From the NCBI GenBank assembly GCA_017828975.1, contig JAGAJN010000028.1:1-64000 (forward strand): 64,000 nt of DNA. The letters run 5' to 3'. Under the pieces are notes generated by a model that worked only from the letters and a program-made list of their open reading frames with translations, was not told the DNA's origin and made no database searches. The DNA is from Oscillospiraceae bacterium (GTDB lineage: Bacteria; Bacillota; Clostridia; Oscillospirales; Ruminococcaceae). The translations under genes and the position numbers were made by a program. Position 1 is the stretch's first letter, and each line of letters begins with the position of its first letter. Positions 20,417 through 28,768 of this stretch are shown here, piece by piece.

Positions 20417-20693
20417 CGTCATCAACCTCTATAAGTTCGTGTTCCGAAATCTTTCCGGAATTTAGCTGGGCAATGGAACGTTTAAGGTGAGCAAGATTTG
20501 CGGGACTGTAAAAATAATCATCATCGCTTCTATTGCGAAGTGTAACATCAAAAGGGATACCGTCACAGCGGATAGTCTGCTTGAGAAACATATTGAACGC
20601 CGTTGACATATTCAGACCGAGTGCGCTGAAAATCTGCTCTGCTTTTGCCTTATCATCGCAATCCACACGCATAGTAACGCTTGTTGTTGCCAT
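20397..20693 (-). CDS. RelB/DinJ-family antitoxin
   Basis: Antitoxin of 98 residues. The N-terminal SVTMRVDCDDKAKAEQIFSA and GLNMSTAFNMFLKQ fit the ribbon-helix-helix DNA-binding fold of RelB/DinJ. The acidic tail (EVDDDEQDMD) would mask the toxin. YoeB toxins are classically paired with Phd/YefM-type antitoxins, so this is a mixed pairing. It should repress its own promoter through the inverted repeat at 20728-20744. Confidence 0.88.
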   Translation of the reverse strand: MATTSVTMRVDCDDKAKAEQIFSALGLNMSTAFNMFLKQTIRCDGIPFDVTLRNRSDDDYFYSPANLAHLKRSIAQLNSGKISEHELIEVDDDEQDMD

Positions 20694-20727
20694 AAAATCA
20701 TCTCCTTTAATAACATCATATTTACCC

Positions 20728-20744
20728 TGTACTTATATTGTACA
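20728..20744. promoter_or_regulatory. Putative antitoxin operator
   Basis: TGTAC, seven bases, GTACA: an inverted repeat over the -10 region and start point of the toxin-antitoxin promoter, where a ribbon-helix-helix repressor would bind. Confidence 0.5.
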
Positions 20745-20765
20745 TCAGAAGGCATACTTTGTCAA
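20737..20765 (-). promoter_or_regulatory. Promoter of the toxin-antitoxin operon
   Basis: Minus-strand TTGACA (20760-20765) and TACAAT (20737-20742) with a 17-base spacer; the gene begins about 40 bases downstream after AAAGGAGATG. Confidence 0.85.
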
Positions 20766-20790
20766 TACCGTTTTTAAGAATGGTGCCCTA

Positions 20791-20893
20791 ATACTAATCC
20801 CTCATTAAAGTATTGACTAAAAATCTGCACAAAGCCCATAAACGCAAGCTTTTGCACAGATTTTTTGTCTACTTTATAATCGGGAATTAGTAT
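20791..20893. repeat. 103-bp palindromic element, copy 1
   Basis: Bounded by ATACTAAT and ATTAGTAT with imperfect inverted arms of about 27 bases and an inner stem (AAATCTGCACAAAGC against GCTTTTGCACAGATTT). Shares its length and core CCCATAAACGCAAGC with copy 3 and, more loosely, with copy 2. Lies between the toxin-antitoxin promoter and the epimerase terminator. Confidence 0.85.
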
Positions 20894-20927
20894 AAAGAAT
20901 ACCGATAAATACTTTCCACATTAAAGC

Positions 20928-20962
20928 AAAAGGCTGCCGAGCATATGCACGACAGCCTTTTC
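20928..20962 (-). terminator. Intrinsic terminator after the epimerase gene
   Basis: On the minus strand AAGGCTG/CAGCCTT arms enclose a short loop and are followed by TTTT. Confidence 0.75.
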
Positions 20963-20990
20963 CTATATACAAAACATTATTTAAGGCAAA

Positions 20991-21938
20991 TTAAAGTGTG
21001 TTGGACAGCTTCCATCTGAAACGTGAGATACGCTGTGCCTTCGTGTTGTCAAAGGTTACGTTGTTGCAAATGGTGCTTATATCAACGCAGCGATAGTCGG
21101 TTTTCAATCTCTTGTTGCCGAACGCAATTGCAGACTTCACCGCATCTGCACCGTAGTTTCTCTGGATAACGGGACCCAGCTTGAAGTTGGTGCGGATATA
21201 CTCAACTATCTCCTTTGCGTAGATAGGCTTGCTGTCGCAGATATTGTATACGCCCTGATAGTTGGTTCCTGCGGGCACTTCCAGCACGCCCCAGATGAAA
21301 TCTATCAGATTGTACAGGCAGCAGAAGGAAAATCCGTAATCTCCCGTGCCGTAAATGAACGCACAGCCGTCCTTAGGGTCATATATTCTTGCATTGAGAT
21401 TTTCTATGTAGGTCTTTGTGTAAATTGGGCATACTCTCATTATAACGCCCTTGGTATTGGGGTGCTTCTTTATAACTGCGGACAGATACTTCTCACTTTC
21501 GGATTTCATCTTCGCATAATCCGTAACGGGTTTGTCCGCATTGGTTTCTCTGATAGGCTCTCTTGTTTTCTGCGGAGCATATACCAGATGTGTGCTAAGA
21601 AGCAGAATATCAGAAATGCCGGCTGTTGCGGCTGTCTTGTAGATATACTTATCGCAGGCGTCTGCGTCCTTGGCATAATTAGGCTCCATAACGTTGCTGT
21701 AATCATTATCCACGCTGCACGCAAGATGAATGAGAGCGTCTATCTTACTGCCCTCCAGAATACTGGAGATCTTCGCCTTGTCGGTAACAGAGCACTGAAC
21801 GAAGCTGTAATTCGGCTGACCGACAAACTCACTGGGGGAAGAGTCTGTGCCTATAACATTATATCCCCTGCTAAGCAAGGTTTTTGTAAGTTCACGACCT
21901 ATAAGACCGCTGGCTCCTGTTATGAATACTGTTTTCAT
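20991..21938 (-). CDS. NAD-dependent epimerase/dehydratase (extended SDR)
   Basis: Nucleotide-sugar type short-chain dehydrogenase of 315 residues. The Rossmann GASGLIGREL motif is at 7-16, a second strand ends in DSSPSEF, and LIHLACSVDN follows. The usual YxxxK is represented by DYAKMKSE with the active tyrosine and lysine. Substrate is unknown; UDP-glucose epimerase-like or dTDP-sugar chemistry is possible. Monocistronic, with its own promoter and terminator. Confidence 0.85.
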   Translation of the reverse strand: MKTVFITGASGLIGRELTKTLLSRGYNVIGTDSSPSEFVGQPNYSFVQCSVTDKAKISSILEGSKIDALIHLACSVDNDYSNVMEPNYAKDADACDKYIYKTAATAGISDILLLSTHLVYAPQKTREPIRETNADKPVTDYAKMKSESEKYLSAVIKKHPNTKGVIMRVCPIYTKTYIENLNARIYDPKDGCAFIYGTGDYGFSFCCLYNLIDFIWGVLEVPAGTNYQGVYNICDSKPIYAKEIVEYIRTNFKLGPVIQRNYGADAVKSAIAFGNKRLKTDYRCVDISTICNNVTFDNTKAQRISRFRWKLSNTL

Positions 21939-22061
21939 CAGCCGTTAATCCTCCATTCGGGCTAGGGAACAGATGCTATGTGTGTATGTCAGTCACAATG
22001 AGATGCCAAAAGATACAACATTCAGCATTACATAGTTATCCCTATTCTATATCTATATACT

Positions 22062-22089
22062 ATTATACCACAAACCAATAAAAAAGCAA
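22062..22089 (-). promoter_or_regulatory. Promoter of the epimerase gene
   Basis: Minus-strand TTGCTT (22084-22089), 16 bases, TATAAT (22062-22067) preceded by TGG, giving an extended -10. The leader is about 120 bases with no clear structure. Confidence 0.65.
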
Positions 22090-22159
22090 TATCTTTTTCG
22101 GAAAAAGTGATAAAAAATTTTTACTCTTCAGATAAAATCGGCGTTTTTCACTATTTTTC

Positions 22160-22188
22160 TTGCAAATTTTTATGATATATGTTAAAAT
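22160..22188 (+). promoter_or_regulatory. Promoter of the radical SAM gene
   Basis: TTGCAA (22160-22165), 17 bases, TAAAAT (22183-22188). The start codon lies about 30 bases downstream. Confidence 0.65.
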
Positions 22189-22217
22189 AGGAGTATAATA
22201 CTATTGGACGTGATCAT

Positions 22218-23162
22218 ATGAACGATAAATTCCCCGCCGAAAACGGCAAGCGCTACCTTTCTCAGAACGATTATCTTAGGAAACGCTTCGGCGGAAAGGT
22301 AATGAAGGTGTCCTTGAACGGCGGATTTACCTGTCCCAACCGTGACGGCACAAAGGGCGTCGGCGGCTGCATCTACTGTTCGGAAAGCGGCAGCGGAGAT
22401 TTTGCGGGAAACCCGTCTATGTCGGTGACGGAACAGTTTGAAGCCGTCAGGGCACCTCTGATGAAAAAGTGGCGGGACTGCTCCCTGTTTATCCCCTATT
22501 TTCAGGCGGGGACGAACACCTATGCTCCCCTGCCCCGACTGAAAGCATTGTTTGAAGAAGCACTTTCCCTTGAAAATGTCTGCGGACTGGCAGTGTCCAC
22601 CCGTCCCGACTGCATTTCCGAGGAAACGGCGGACTATCTGGCGGAAATTTCCCGTCGGACATATCTGACGGTGGAGCTGGGCTTGCAGACAGTCCACGAC
22701 AAAACCGCCGCACTTATCAACCGCTGCCACACCTACGCAGATTTCCTGAACGGCTTTGAAATGCTTCATTCACGGGGGATAAACGTCTGCGTCCACCTGA
22801 TAAACGGCCTGCCCTTTGAAAGCCGTGAGATGATGCTGGAAACTGTCAGACGGGTCTCGGAGCTGCCCGTACACAGCATAAAGCTGCATCTCCTGCATAT
22901 AATCCGAGGGACAAGGCTTGCGGATATGTACGAGCGGGGCGAATTTCCCGCAATGGAGCTTGACGAGTATGTGAGCCTTATCTGCGACCAGCTGGAACTG
23001 ATACCGCCCGACGTTATCATTCAGCGGCTTACGGGGGACGGCGCAAAGGACGACCTTATAGCACCGCTGTGGAGCCTGAAAAAATTCTGCGTCCTCAATG
23101 AGATAGACAAGGAAATGCGTCGGCGTGACAGCTTTCAGGGCAAATTCTCCCTAAAGAATTAA
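22218..23162 (+). CDS. TIGR01212-family (YhcC-like) radical SAM protein
   Basis: Radical SAM enzyme of 314 residues. The iron-sulfur cluster motif has the wide spacing typical of this family: cysteine in TCPNRDGTKGVGGCIYCSE near residues 40-55. RPDCISEE, VELGLQTVHD and HLINGLPFE follow, as in YhcC. The reaction is not established for the family. First of four closely spaced plus-strand genes, although the next has its own extended -10. Confidence 0.88.
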   Translation: MNDKFPAENGKRYLSQNDYLRKRFGGKVMKVSLNGGFTCPNRDGTKGVGGCIYCSESGSGDFAGNPSMSVTEQFEAVRAPLMKKWRDCSLFIPYFQAGTNTYAPLPRLKALFEEALSLENVCGLAVSTRPDCISEETADYLAEISRRTYLTVELGLQTVHDKTAALINRCHTYADFLNGFEMLHSRGINVCVHLINGLPFESREMMLETVRRVSELPVHSIKLHLLHIIRGTRLADMYERGEFPAMELDEYVSLICDQLELIPPDVIIQRLTGDGAKDDLIAPLWSLKKFCVLNEIDKEMRRRDSFQGKFSLKN

Positions 23163-23241
23163 TCCTATCTTACAAAAATATCCTAAGAAAATTCAACATT
23201 TTGTGATATAATTATCAAAAACCCAAAAAGGAGGCAGCAGC

Positions 23242-24432
23242 GTGGCAAGACTTAGCGAAAAACGTATCGCCGACAATGAAGCGGTAAAAAACCGTAACCT
23301 TGCGTCCAAGCCCCCGCAGGTCAAATATAAAAATCAGGACAATGAATATAACAACGCCTATCGGAAATGGAGGAGCGAGAGCCGCATTTTTCTGGGACAC
23401 CCCGACCCCGACAATCCCAACGAAATGATATACAAGGACGGCGTCGGAATCATTGCCGAGAACAGGACGGCTGCCGAACGTCGGACGCTGGTCTATGTCC
23501 ATTCGGTCATAATGTGGGCGATGGTATTCTACCTTGTTATCGAGCTTTGCCTCAGCTCTGTGCTGCCGCCTGTTATCGGCAAGCTTGGGGCGCATATCGG
23601 CACAGATGCGGTAACGGGGCTTATGTACGGCAACGATGTTACTGTCATCATAATTATGTACCTCTGCGAAACGGTAAAGCAGCTTATCCCCTTTCTGATG
23701 GTGAAAAAGGCGCTGAATATGCCCATAAATATCGTCCTGCCCATGAAGATATACGACCGTGAGGCATTCGGCATTGCGATACCGGCGGCACTTATGTGCT
23801 TTCCCCTGCTTTCGGCATTTTCGGGACTTTTTAACAGATTGCTGTCAACTGTCGGGATATTGCCCTATAACAACATCGTGCCCCATATGAACACCATGAC
23901 AGGCTCTGTGGCTTCGGTTATTATTTCGGTGATATATGTTCCCATTGTCAGCGAGCTGCTCATGCGGGGAATGATACTGCACTCTCTCAGGCAGTTCGGT
24001 GATGCTTACGCCATACTCATTTCCGCCTTGGTTTCCACCCTGTGCGTGCATAACCTGACCCAGATGTGCTATGTATTTATTAGTGCCATCGTTATCGGAC
24101 ATTTTGCGCTGCGTACAGGCTCTATGATAACTGCGGTCATTATGCGCATGATATTCAAGCTGGCAGCGACCTCGGCATGGTATGCGGAGCGGTACCTGCC
24201 TGCGGAGGATAACATACTGTTCATCGGCATAGTATTCACTGTATTCCTTACTGTCGGGCTTATCGGTATACTCAGATTTATCGGAAAAAGCCGCAAAGGT
24301 ATCGGTCTGACGGCTATCGAAACGGAGCTGACCCTTAAAGAAAAGCTCCCGGAAGCATTTTTCTGTCCGCCGTCGCTGCTGTTTATGGCGACATCGGCGG
24401 CGCTTATGATAATCTCGCTGAACGTGGTGTGA
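23242..24432 (+). CDS. CPBP-family intramembrane protein (degenerate protease motifs)
   Basis: Polytopic membrane protein of 396 residues; hydrophilic N-terminus to about 80, then about eight membrane segments. The CPBP/Abi region is near 230-310: SELLMRGM stands for the usual EExxxR (one glutamate present), STLCVHN for FxxxH, and the third motif lacks its usual histidine. Proteolytic activity is therefore doubtful. GTG 23242 follows AAAAGGAGG. TGATATAAT at 23205-23213 is a candidate extended -10. Confidence 0.75.
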   Translation: MARLSEKRIADNEAVKNRNLASKPPQVKYKNQDNEYNNAYRKWRSESRIFLGHPDPDNPNEMIYKDGVGIIAENRTAAERRTLVYVHSVIMWAMVFYLVIELCLSSVLPPVIGKLGAHIGTDAVTGLMYGNDVTVIIIMYLCETVKQLIPFLMVKKALNMPINIVLPMKIYDREAFGIAIPAALMCFPLLSAFSGLFNRLLSTVGILPYNNIVPHMNTMTGSVASVIISVIYVPIVSELLMRGMILHSLRQFGDAYAILISALVSTLCVHNLTQMCYVFISAIVIGHFALRTGSMITAVIMRMIFKLAATSAWYAERYLPAEDNILFIGIVFTVFLTVGLIGILRFIGKSRKGIGLTAIETELTLKEKLPEAFFCPPSLLFMATSAALMIISLNVV

Positions 24433-24433
24433 T

Positions 24434-25402
24434 ATGAACGAAGCATTTATGAAGGAAGCTGTCCGTCTTGCGGAGGAATGTGCGAAGCTGGGCGAGGTGC
24501 CTATCGGTGCGGTGGTTGTGAAACGTTTCCCCGACGGCGAAAGGATAGTCGGACGGGGCGCAAACAGCCGTGAATCCCAAAAGACCGCTCTGGGACACGC
24601 CGAGCTGTCCGCCATAGCCGACGCCTGCGAAACACTGGGCGGCTGGCGGCTGCATAGCTGCGACCTGTATGTTACCCTTGAACCCTGCCCAATGTGTTCG
24701 GGAGCGGCGGTCAATGCACGGATAGACAATGTGTATTTCGGCGCATATGACAAGAAAAACGGCTGCGGCGGCTCGGTGATGGATATGTCTGAGCAGCCGT
24801 TTACGCACCGTCCCAATTTTGTCGGCGGGATAATGGAGGAGGAATGTTCGGAGCTTCTCCGAAAATTTTTCCGTGACCTCAGGAAGGAGAAAAAGCATAT
24901 GGACATCAATATGATAAAGGCGGACACCGACGAACAGCTTCTGACGGTTTCAAGGCTTGCAAACGAGATATGGCACGAGTATTTCCCCTGTATCCTGACG
25001 GCGGGACAGATAGATTATATGGTGGAGAAATTTCAGTCGTTTCCCACTATGAAAAATCAGGTTTCAGGCGGATATTCCTATTATATTATCTCAAAAAACG
25101 GGGAATACTTGGGATATACGGCTGTCTGCCCCGAGGAGGACGGACTTTTCCTGTCAAAGCTGTATCTCAAAAAGGAATTCCGAGGAAAGGGCTATGCACG
25201 TCAGGCGTTTGAGTTTCTGAAAAAGCTTTGCGCCGAAAAGGGGTACAGATATATCCGTCTGACGGTGAATAAGTACAACGCCGACACCATTGCGGTTTAC
25301 GAAAAGCTGGGCTTTGAGCTGCTGCGTTCGGAGGTCACCGACATCGGCAACGGCTATGTAATGGACGATTTCGTGTATATTTACCACATTGAGAAAGGTT
25401 GA
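24434..25402 (+). CDS. tadA: tRNA adenosine deaminase fused to a GNAT acetyltransferase
   Basis: The N-terminal 152 residues are TadA, which converts A34 to inosine in tRNA-Arg(ACG): GHAELSAI carries the zinc histidine and proton-shuttle glutamate, PCPMCSG the two zinc cysteines. Residues about 156-322 are a GNAT fold with LYLKKEFRGKGYARQAFEFL (acetyl-CoA loop) and NADTIAVYEKLGFE. The frame is continuous, but ATG 24899 (codon 156) is preceded by AGGAAGGAGAAAAA, a strong ribosome site inside the coding sequence, so a separate acetyltransferase may also be made. The gene begins one base after the CPBP stop codon. Confidence 0.88.
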   Translation: MNEAFMKEAVRLAEECAKLGEVPIGAVVVKRFPDGERIVGRGANSRESQKTALGHAELSAIADACETLGGWRLHSCDLYVTLEPCPMCSGAAVNARIDNVYFGAYDKKNGCGGSVMDMSEQPFTHRPNFVGGIMEEECSELLRKFFRDLRKEKKHMDINMIKADTDEQLLTVSRLANEIWHEYFPCILTAGQIDYMVEKFQSFPTMKNQVSGGYSYYIISKNGEYLGYTAVCPEEDGLFLSKLYLKKEFRGKGYARQAFEFLKKLCAEKGYRYIRLTVNKYNADTIAVYEKLGFELLRSEVTDIGNGYVMDDFVYIYHIEKG

Positions 25403-25728
25403 TGAAAATGGCTGAATTTCAAATAAACGAACAGCTTCTGAAACAGGCACTCACTCAGGCGATGGAAAGTGCCGCTGTAATGGCTGTGAATATGTTCGCC
25501 GCAGAAACGGTCAGAGCGATATTTGCGCCCCGTCCCACGAAGATAATGATAGAGAACGGCGTCCCCGCAAACCTCACCATTGCGGGCAAAAAGGGCAAGC
25601 CTCAGGCAGTTTATGTTACTACCAAACGGCTGAGGGCGAACTATGCTCCTGCGCTGTTTTTCGGAGCGGTGGCATTCGGGTGCTATGCACTTTTGAAGTA
25701 TCGGGAGAAGGACGTTGAAATTATATAA
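25402..25728 (+). CDS. Small hypothetical protein with a C-terminal membrane helix
   Basis: A product of 108 residues that I do not recognise. The N-terminal third is amphipathic and Ala/Met-rich, a basic middle (KKGKPQAVYVTTKRLR) follows, and APALFFGAVAFGCYALL near 80-96 is a likely membrane helix. Its ATG overlaps the TGA of tadA by one base, so it is coupled to that gene. An ATG two codons later is an alternative start. Confidence 0.65.
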   Translation: MKMAEFQINEQLLKQALTQAMESAAVMAVNMFAAETVRAIFAPRPTKIMIENGVPANLTIAGKKGKPQAVYVTTKRLRANYAPALFFGAVAFGCYALLKYREKDVEII

Positions 25729-25732
25729 AATG

Positions 25733-25803
25733 TTTAGTGTTAAGAGTTGAATGTTGAATTTTACGCAATTAACTTAACTTTCAACACTTAACACTCAACA
25801 CTG
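25733..25803. repeat. Heptad GTTGAGT-type inverted array, upstream of rnpB
   Basis: Tandem seven-base units of the type GTTAAGA, GTTGAAT, GTTGAAT run in, and their complements (CAACACT, TAACACT, CAACACT) run back after a spacer of about 20 bases, giving a long imperfect hairpin. It ends four bases before the rnpB -35 box. Confidence 0.8.
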
Positions 25804-25806
25804 CTG

Positions 25807-25835
25807 TTGACATTTCAGCGAAAATGAGTTATAAT
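25807..25835 (+). promoter_or_regulatory. Promoter of rnpB
   Basis: TTGACA (25807-25812), exactly 17 bases, TATAAT (25830-25835): a perfect consensus promoter, ending about seven bases before the RNA begins. Confidence 0.95.
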
Positions 25836-25840
25836 CAAAT

Positions 25841-26196
25841 CTGCGAGTAAGCTATGCGATAGCGTGAGCGCTTTATGGTCACGAGGAAAGTCCGGGCATC
25901 ACAGAGCGGGGTAGCTGCTAACGGCAGCCGAGGGCGACCTTAGGGATAGTGCAACAGAAAGATACTGCCTCCCGTCTTTTGACGGGCGGTGATGGTGGAA
26001 TGGCGAGGTAAGAGCTCACCGGTGTACAGGCGACTGTACAGCCCTGTAAACCCTACCCGATGCAACGTCTAATGGTACAGTCTGTCAATGTCTGCTCGGC
26101 AGGCAGCCTGTAATGACGGCTTGAACTCCCGCGGCAACGGGGAGTCTGGATAGATTATCGCACACGACAGAACCCGGCTTATCGGCTTAGTCGCTT
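25841..26196 (+). ncRNA. rnpB: RNase P RNA
   Basis: Catalytic RNA of the enzyme that matures tRNA 5' ends. The conserved core AGGAAAGTCCGGGC (about 25881-25894), the internal ACAGAAAGATACTGCC, and the 3' core ACAGAACCCGGCTTA are all present in order. The P1 helix pairs GCGA-g-TAAG (from 25843) with CTTA-g-TCGC (to 26194), which sets the ends. Length near 350 bases fits a bacterial type A fold. A terminator follows at once. Confidence 0.97.
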
Positions 26197-26200
26197 TTAT

Positions 26201-26239
26201 GCCGTCCCGTCCTTATCAAACGGGGCGGCGGTTTTTTTA
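26201..26239 (+). terminator. Intrinsic terminator of rnpB
   Basis: GCCGTCCCGT pairs with ACGGGGCGGC, followed by seven T residues. Confidence 0.9.
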
Positions 26240-26320
26240 GTGTTGAATGTTGAGTGATGAGTGTTGAGTTTTCACATTCCGCATTCAACTCAACACTCAA
26301 CTTTCAACACTCAACACTAA
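26237..26320. repeat. Heptad GTTGAGT-type inverted array, downstream of rnpB
   Basis: Left arm of four units (GTTGAAT, GTTGAGT, GATGAGT, GTTGAGT) and right arm of complementary CAACACT/CAACTTT units around a short centre. Together with 25733-25803 it brackets rnpB. Confidence 0.85.
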
Positions 26321-26321
26321 T

Positions 26322-26353
26322 AAAAACGGCTCCATCAAAACTGACAGAGCCGT
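26322..26353 (-). terminator. Intrinsic terminator after rplA
   Basis: Minus-strand ACGGCTC/GAGCCGT stem with TTTTT after it, about 100 bases past the rplA stop; the end of the rpmG-secE-nusG-rplK-rplA unit. Confidence 0.85.
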
Positions 26354-26410
26354 AAAATTTTCAGTATATAGCGTTAAAACCCAAAATCAAATTCAGCCGA
26401 AGCCATATCT

Positions 26411-26446
26411 AATTCAACTTTCAACACTCAACACTTAACACTAAAC
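26411..26446. repeat. Heptad repeat, single arm, after rplA
   Basis: Four to five units of CAACTTT, CAACACT, CAACACT, TAACACT directly after the rplA stop codon, without a facing arm of its own. Confidence 0.7.
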
Positions 26447-26451
26447 TAAAA

Positions 26452-27147
26452 TCAAACACCAAACTTAGCTGTGGAAACTGTGATACCAACGCCCATAGTA
26501 GAAGCAACTGTGCAGGACTTGAGGTATGCACCCTTTGCAGCAGCAGGCTTAGCCTTAACGATAGCTTCCATAAGAGCATTGAAGTTCTCTTCCAGCTTAG
26601 CAGCACCGAAGGAAGCCTTGCCGATGGGGCAGTGAATGATATTGGACTTGTCCAGACGGTACTCGATCTTACCTGCCTTAGCCTCAGTAACAGCCTTAGC
26701 AACGTCGGGAGATACAGTACCTGCCTTGGGGTTAGGCATCAGACCACGGGGACCGAGGACCTTACCAAGACGTCCAACCAGACCCATCATATCGGGAGAA
26801 GCGATTACAACGTCGAAGTCCATCCAGTTTTCCTTGGTGATCTTCTCAACCATATCCTCAGCGCCAACGTAATCTGCACCTGCAGCCTTAGCAGCCTCAG
26901 CCTTGTCTTCCTTACAGAATACCAGAATCTTTACGTTCTTACCTGTACCGTTGGGAAGTACAACTGCGCCTCTAACCTGCTGATCTGCGTGACGGGAGTC
27001 AACGCCCAGACGTACGTGGATCTCAATTGTTTCATCAAACTTAGCCTTAGCTGTCTTGCAAGCCAGGTCGAGAGCCTCAGCAGCCTCGTAAGCCTTGCTT
27101 CTGTCAACCAGCTTAGCGCTGTCTACATATTTCTTACCGTGTTTCAT
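26452..27147 (-). CDS. rplA: 50S ribosomal protein L1
   Basis: Builds the L1 stalk that guides deacylated tRNA out of the E site. The 231-residue product has [20 protein letters not shown] near 38 and [15 protein letters not shown] near 130, both diagnostic. Last gene of its operon; rplJ and rplL do not follow, so the usual L11-L1-L10-L12 block is split here. Confidence 0.98.
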   Translation of the reverse strand: MKHGKKYVDSAKLVDRSKAYEAAEALDLACKTAKAKFDETIEIHVRLGVDSRHADQQVRGAVVLPNGTGKNVKILVFCKEDKAEAAKAAGADYVGAEDMVEKITKENWMDFDVVIASPDMMGLVGRLGKVLGPRGLMPNPKAGTVSPDVAKAVTEAKAGKIEYRLDKSNIIHCPIGKASFGAAKLEENFNALMEAIVKAKPAAAKGAYLKSCTVASTMGVGITVSTAKFGV

Positions 27148-27213
27148 TTATATATCCTCCTCAAATGTGGTAAAATAACGGAAATTTCCTCCCACTGCGA
27201 GCTTCGGCTGAAA

Positions 27214-27639
27214 TCAAGCCTCAACCTCAACGCCCATAGAACGAGCAGTACCTGCGATCATACTCATAGCGCTTTCAAGGGAAGCAGCGTTCAGGTCGGG
27301 CATCTTGATCTGTGCGATCTTCTCAACCTGTGCCTTAGTGAGCTTACCAACCTTAGTCTTGTTGGGAACGCCGGAAGCGGACTCAAGACCCAGCTCTTTC
27401 TTGATAAGAACAGCTGCCGGAGGAGTCTTAGTGATGAATGTGAAGGAACGGTCAGCATAAACAGTGATAACTACGGGAATGATCATGCCGATGTCGTTCT
27501 TAGTTCTCTCGTTGAATTCCTTAGTAAAGGACATAATGTTAACGCCGTGCTGACCCAGAGCAGGACCAACCGGGGGAGCAGGAGTAGCCTTACCTGCTGC
27601 GATCTGAAGCTTAATTAAGCCTACAACTTTCTGTGCCAT
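27214..27639 (-). CDS. rplK: 50S ribosomal protein L11
   Basis: Base of the GTPase-associated stalk; binds 23S rRNA near the factor site. The 141 residues begin [34 protein letters not shown] in effect, the proline-rich thiostrepton-region signature, and include [12 protein letters not shown]. Sixty-six bases upstream of rplA. Confidence 0.98.
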   Translation of the reverse strand: MAQKVVGLIKLQIAAGKATPAPPVGPALGQHGVNIMSFTKEFNERTKNDIGMIIPVVITVYADRSFTFITKTPPAAVLIKKELGLESASGVPNKTKVGKLTKAQVEKIAQIKMPDLNAASLESAMSMIAGTARSMGVEVEA

Positions 27640-27697
27640 GATTTTGCACCTCCAATAAAATTAGCCAAAACCGGCTTATACATCAAATAACGTTCTG

Positions 27698-28249
27698 TCA
27701 GTCCTCATCGGGAGTGACCTGTGAAATGCTCACAGCTGCGGGAGTTTCACGTCCGAACATGGAAACGGAAACGTCCACCGTCTTATCCTCCAGATTGATA
27801 GCCTTGACAATGCCTGTGAAGCCTTCCATAGCGCCGCCTGTGATCTTAACACGGTCGCCCTCCTTGAAGTTCAGTTCGACTGTAACGGGAGCGGAAGTAT
27901 CCTCCTCAGCCTTATCGAAGCCCATAGCAGCGACTTCCTTATCGGTCAGAGGAACAGGCTTGGATCCGGGGCCCACAAATCCTGTAACGCCCCTTGTGTT
28001 TCTTACGACATACCAGGAATCATCAGTCAGTGTCATCTTAACAAGAACGTAGCCGGGGAAAATTTTCCTCTCGACTTCCTTTTCCTTGTTATTTTCGGTA
28101 ATTTCGATAGCCTTTTCGGTAGGCACTCTTATCTCGTTGATAAGGTCGTGCAGCTTACGGTTCTCAACGACCTTCATAATGGTCTGAGCAACCTTATTTT
28201 CATAACCCGAATAGGTATGGATAACGTACCACTTAGCTGATTCTGACAT
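27698..28249 (-). CDS. nusG: Transcription termination/antitermination factor NusG
   Basis: RNA-polymerase processivity factor of 183 residues. The NGN domain begins KWYVIHTYSGYENKVA and carries FPGYVLVKM; the C-terminal KOW motif is FKEGDRVKITGGAMEGFTG near 130-148. Sits between secE and rplK, the standard place. Confidence 0.98.
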   Translation of the reverse strand: MSESAKWYVIHTYSGYENKVAQTIMKVVENRKLHDLINEIRVPTEKAIEITENNKEKEVERKIFPGYVLVKMTLTDDSWYVVRNTRGVTGFVGPGSKPVPLTDKEVAAMGFDKAEEDTSAPVTVELNFKEGDRVKITGGAMEGFTGIVKAINLEDKTVDVSVSMFGRETPAAVSISQVTPDED

Positions 28250-28280
28250 AAATTCTCTCCTTCCTGTACGTCTGACGGGA

Positions 28281-28598
28281 TCAAGCGTTCAAAGCAAGCT
28301 TTAAAAGCGCTGAAAGTCCCGAATCAATTCCCCAAATAAACAGTGCGGAAACGACCATAAACGCAAGCACGACGCCTGTATTGTTTACGACCTTTGACCA
28401 AGAGGGCCAAACTACCTTCTTGAATTCGCTCTTAAGATCCTTGAAATACTTCACGAATCCGTTCTGTTTCTTTGCGGACTTGCCGTTTTTTGCAGATTTC
28501 TTTGCTTTTTCCTTGTCCTTTACGATTTTTTCAGCCTTTGCTTCGGCCTGGGCAAGGATGGAATTCTTCTTGGAAGCGGATGGTTTTTTATCAGCCAA
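28281..28598 (-). CDS. secE: Preprotein translocase subunit SecE
   Basis: Small clamp subunit of the SecYEG channel, 105 residues. A lysine-rich N-terminal half precedes the family motif FKDLKSEFKKVVWPSW and a single membrane helix (VVLAFMVVSALFIWGID). The charged extension is longer than in the shortest Bacillus forms but common in Clostridia. Confidence 0.96.
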   Translation of the reverse strand: MADKKPSASKKNSILAQAEAKAEKIVKDKEKAKKSAKNGKSAKKQNGFVKYFKDLKSEFKKVVWPSWSKVVNNTGVVLAFMVVSALFIWGIDSGLSALLKLALNA

Positions 28599-28618
28599 AA
28601 CAGACGACCACCTTTCGC

Positions 28619-28768
28619 TTACTTAGTTTCCTTGTGAAGAGTATGCTTCTTGCAGAACTTGCAGTACTTATTCATCTCAAGTCTGTCGGGGTCGTTCTTC
28701 TTGTTCTTCTTTGTGTTGTAGTTGCGCTGCTTACATTCTGTGCAAGCCAAAGTGATTTTTACTCTCAT
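28619..28768 (-). CDS. rpmG: 50S ribosomal protein L33, zinc-binding form
   Basis: A 49-residue protein: it begins [17 protein letters not shown], carries a second cysteine pair in CKFCKKH, and ends HKETK. The two CxxC pairs mark the zinc-dependent version. AGGAGGTG lies nine bases before the ATG. First gene of the rpmG-secE-nusG-rplK-rplA operon; stop 20 bases before secE. Confidence 0.96.
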   Translation of the reverse strand: MRVKITLACTECKQRNYNTKKNKKNDPDRLEMNKYCKFCKKHTLHKETK

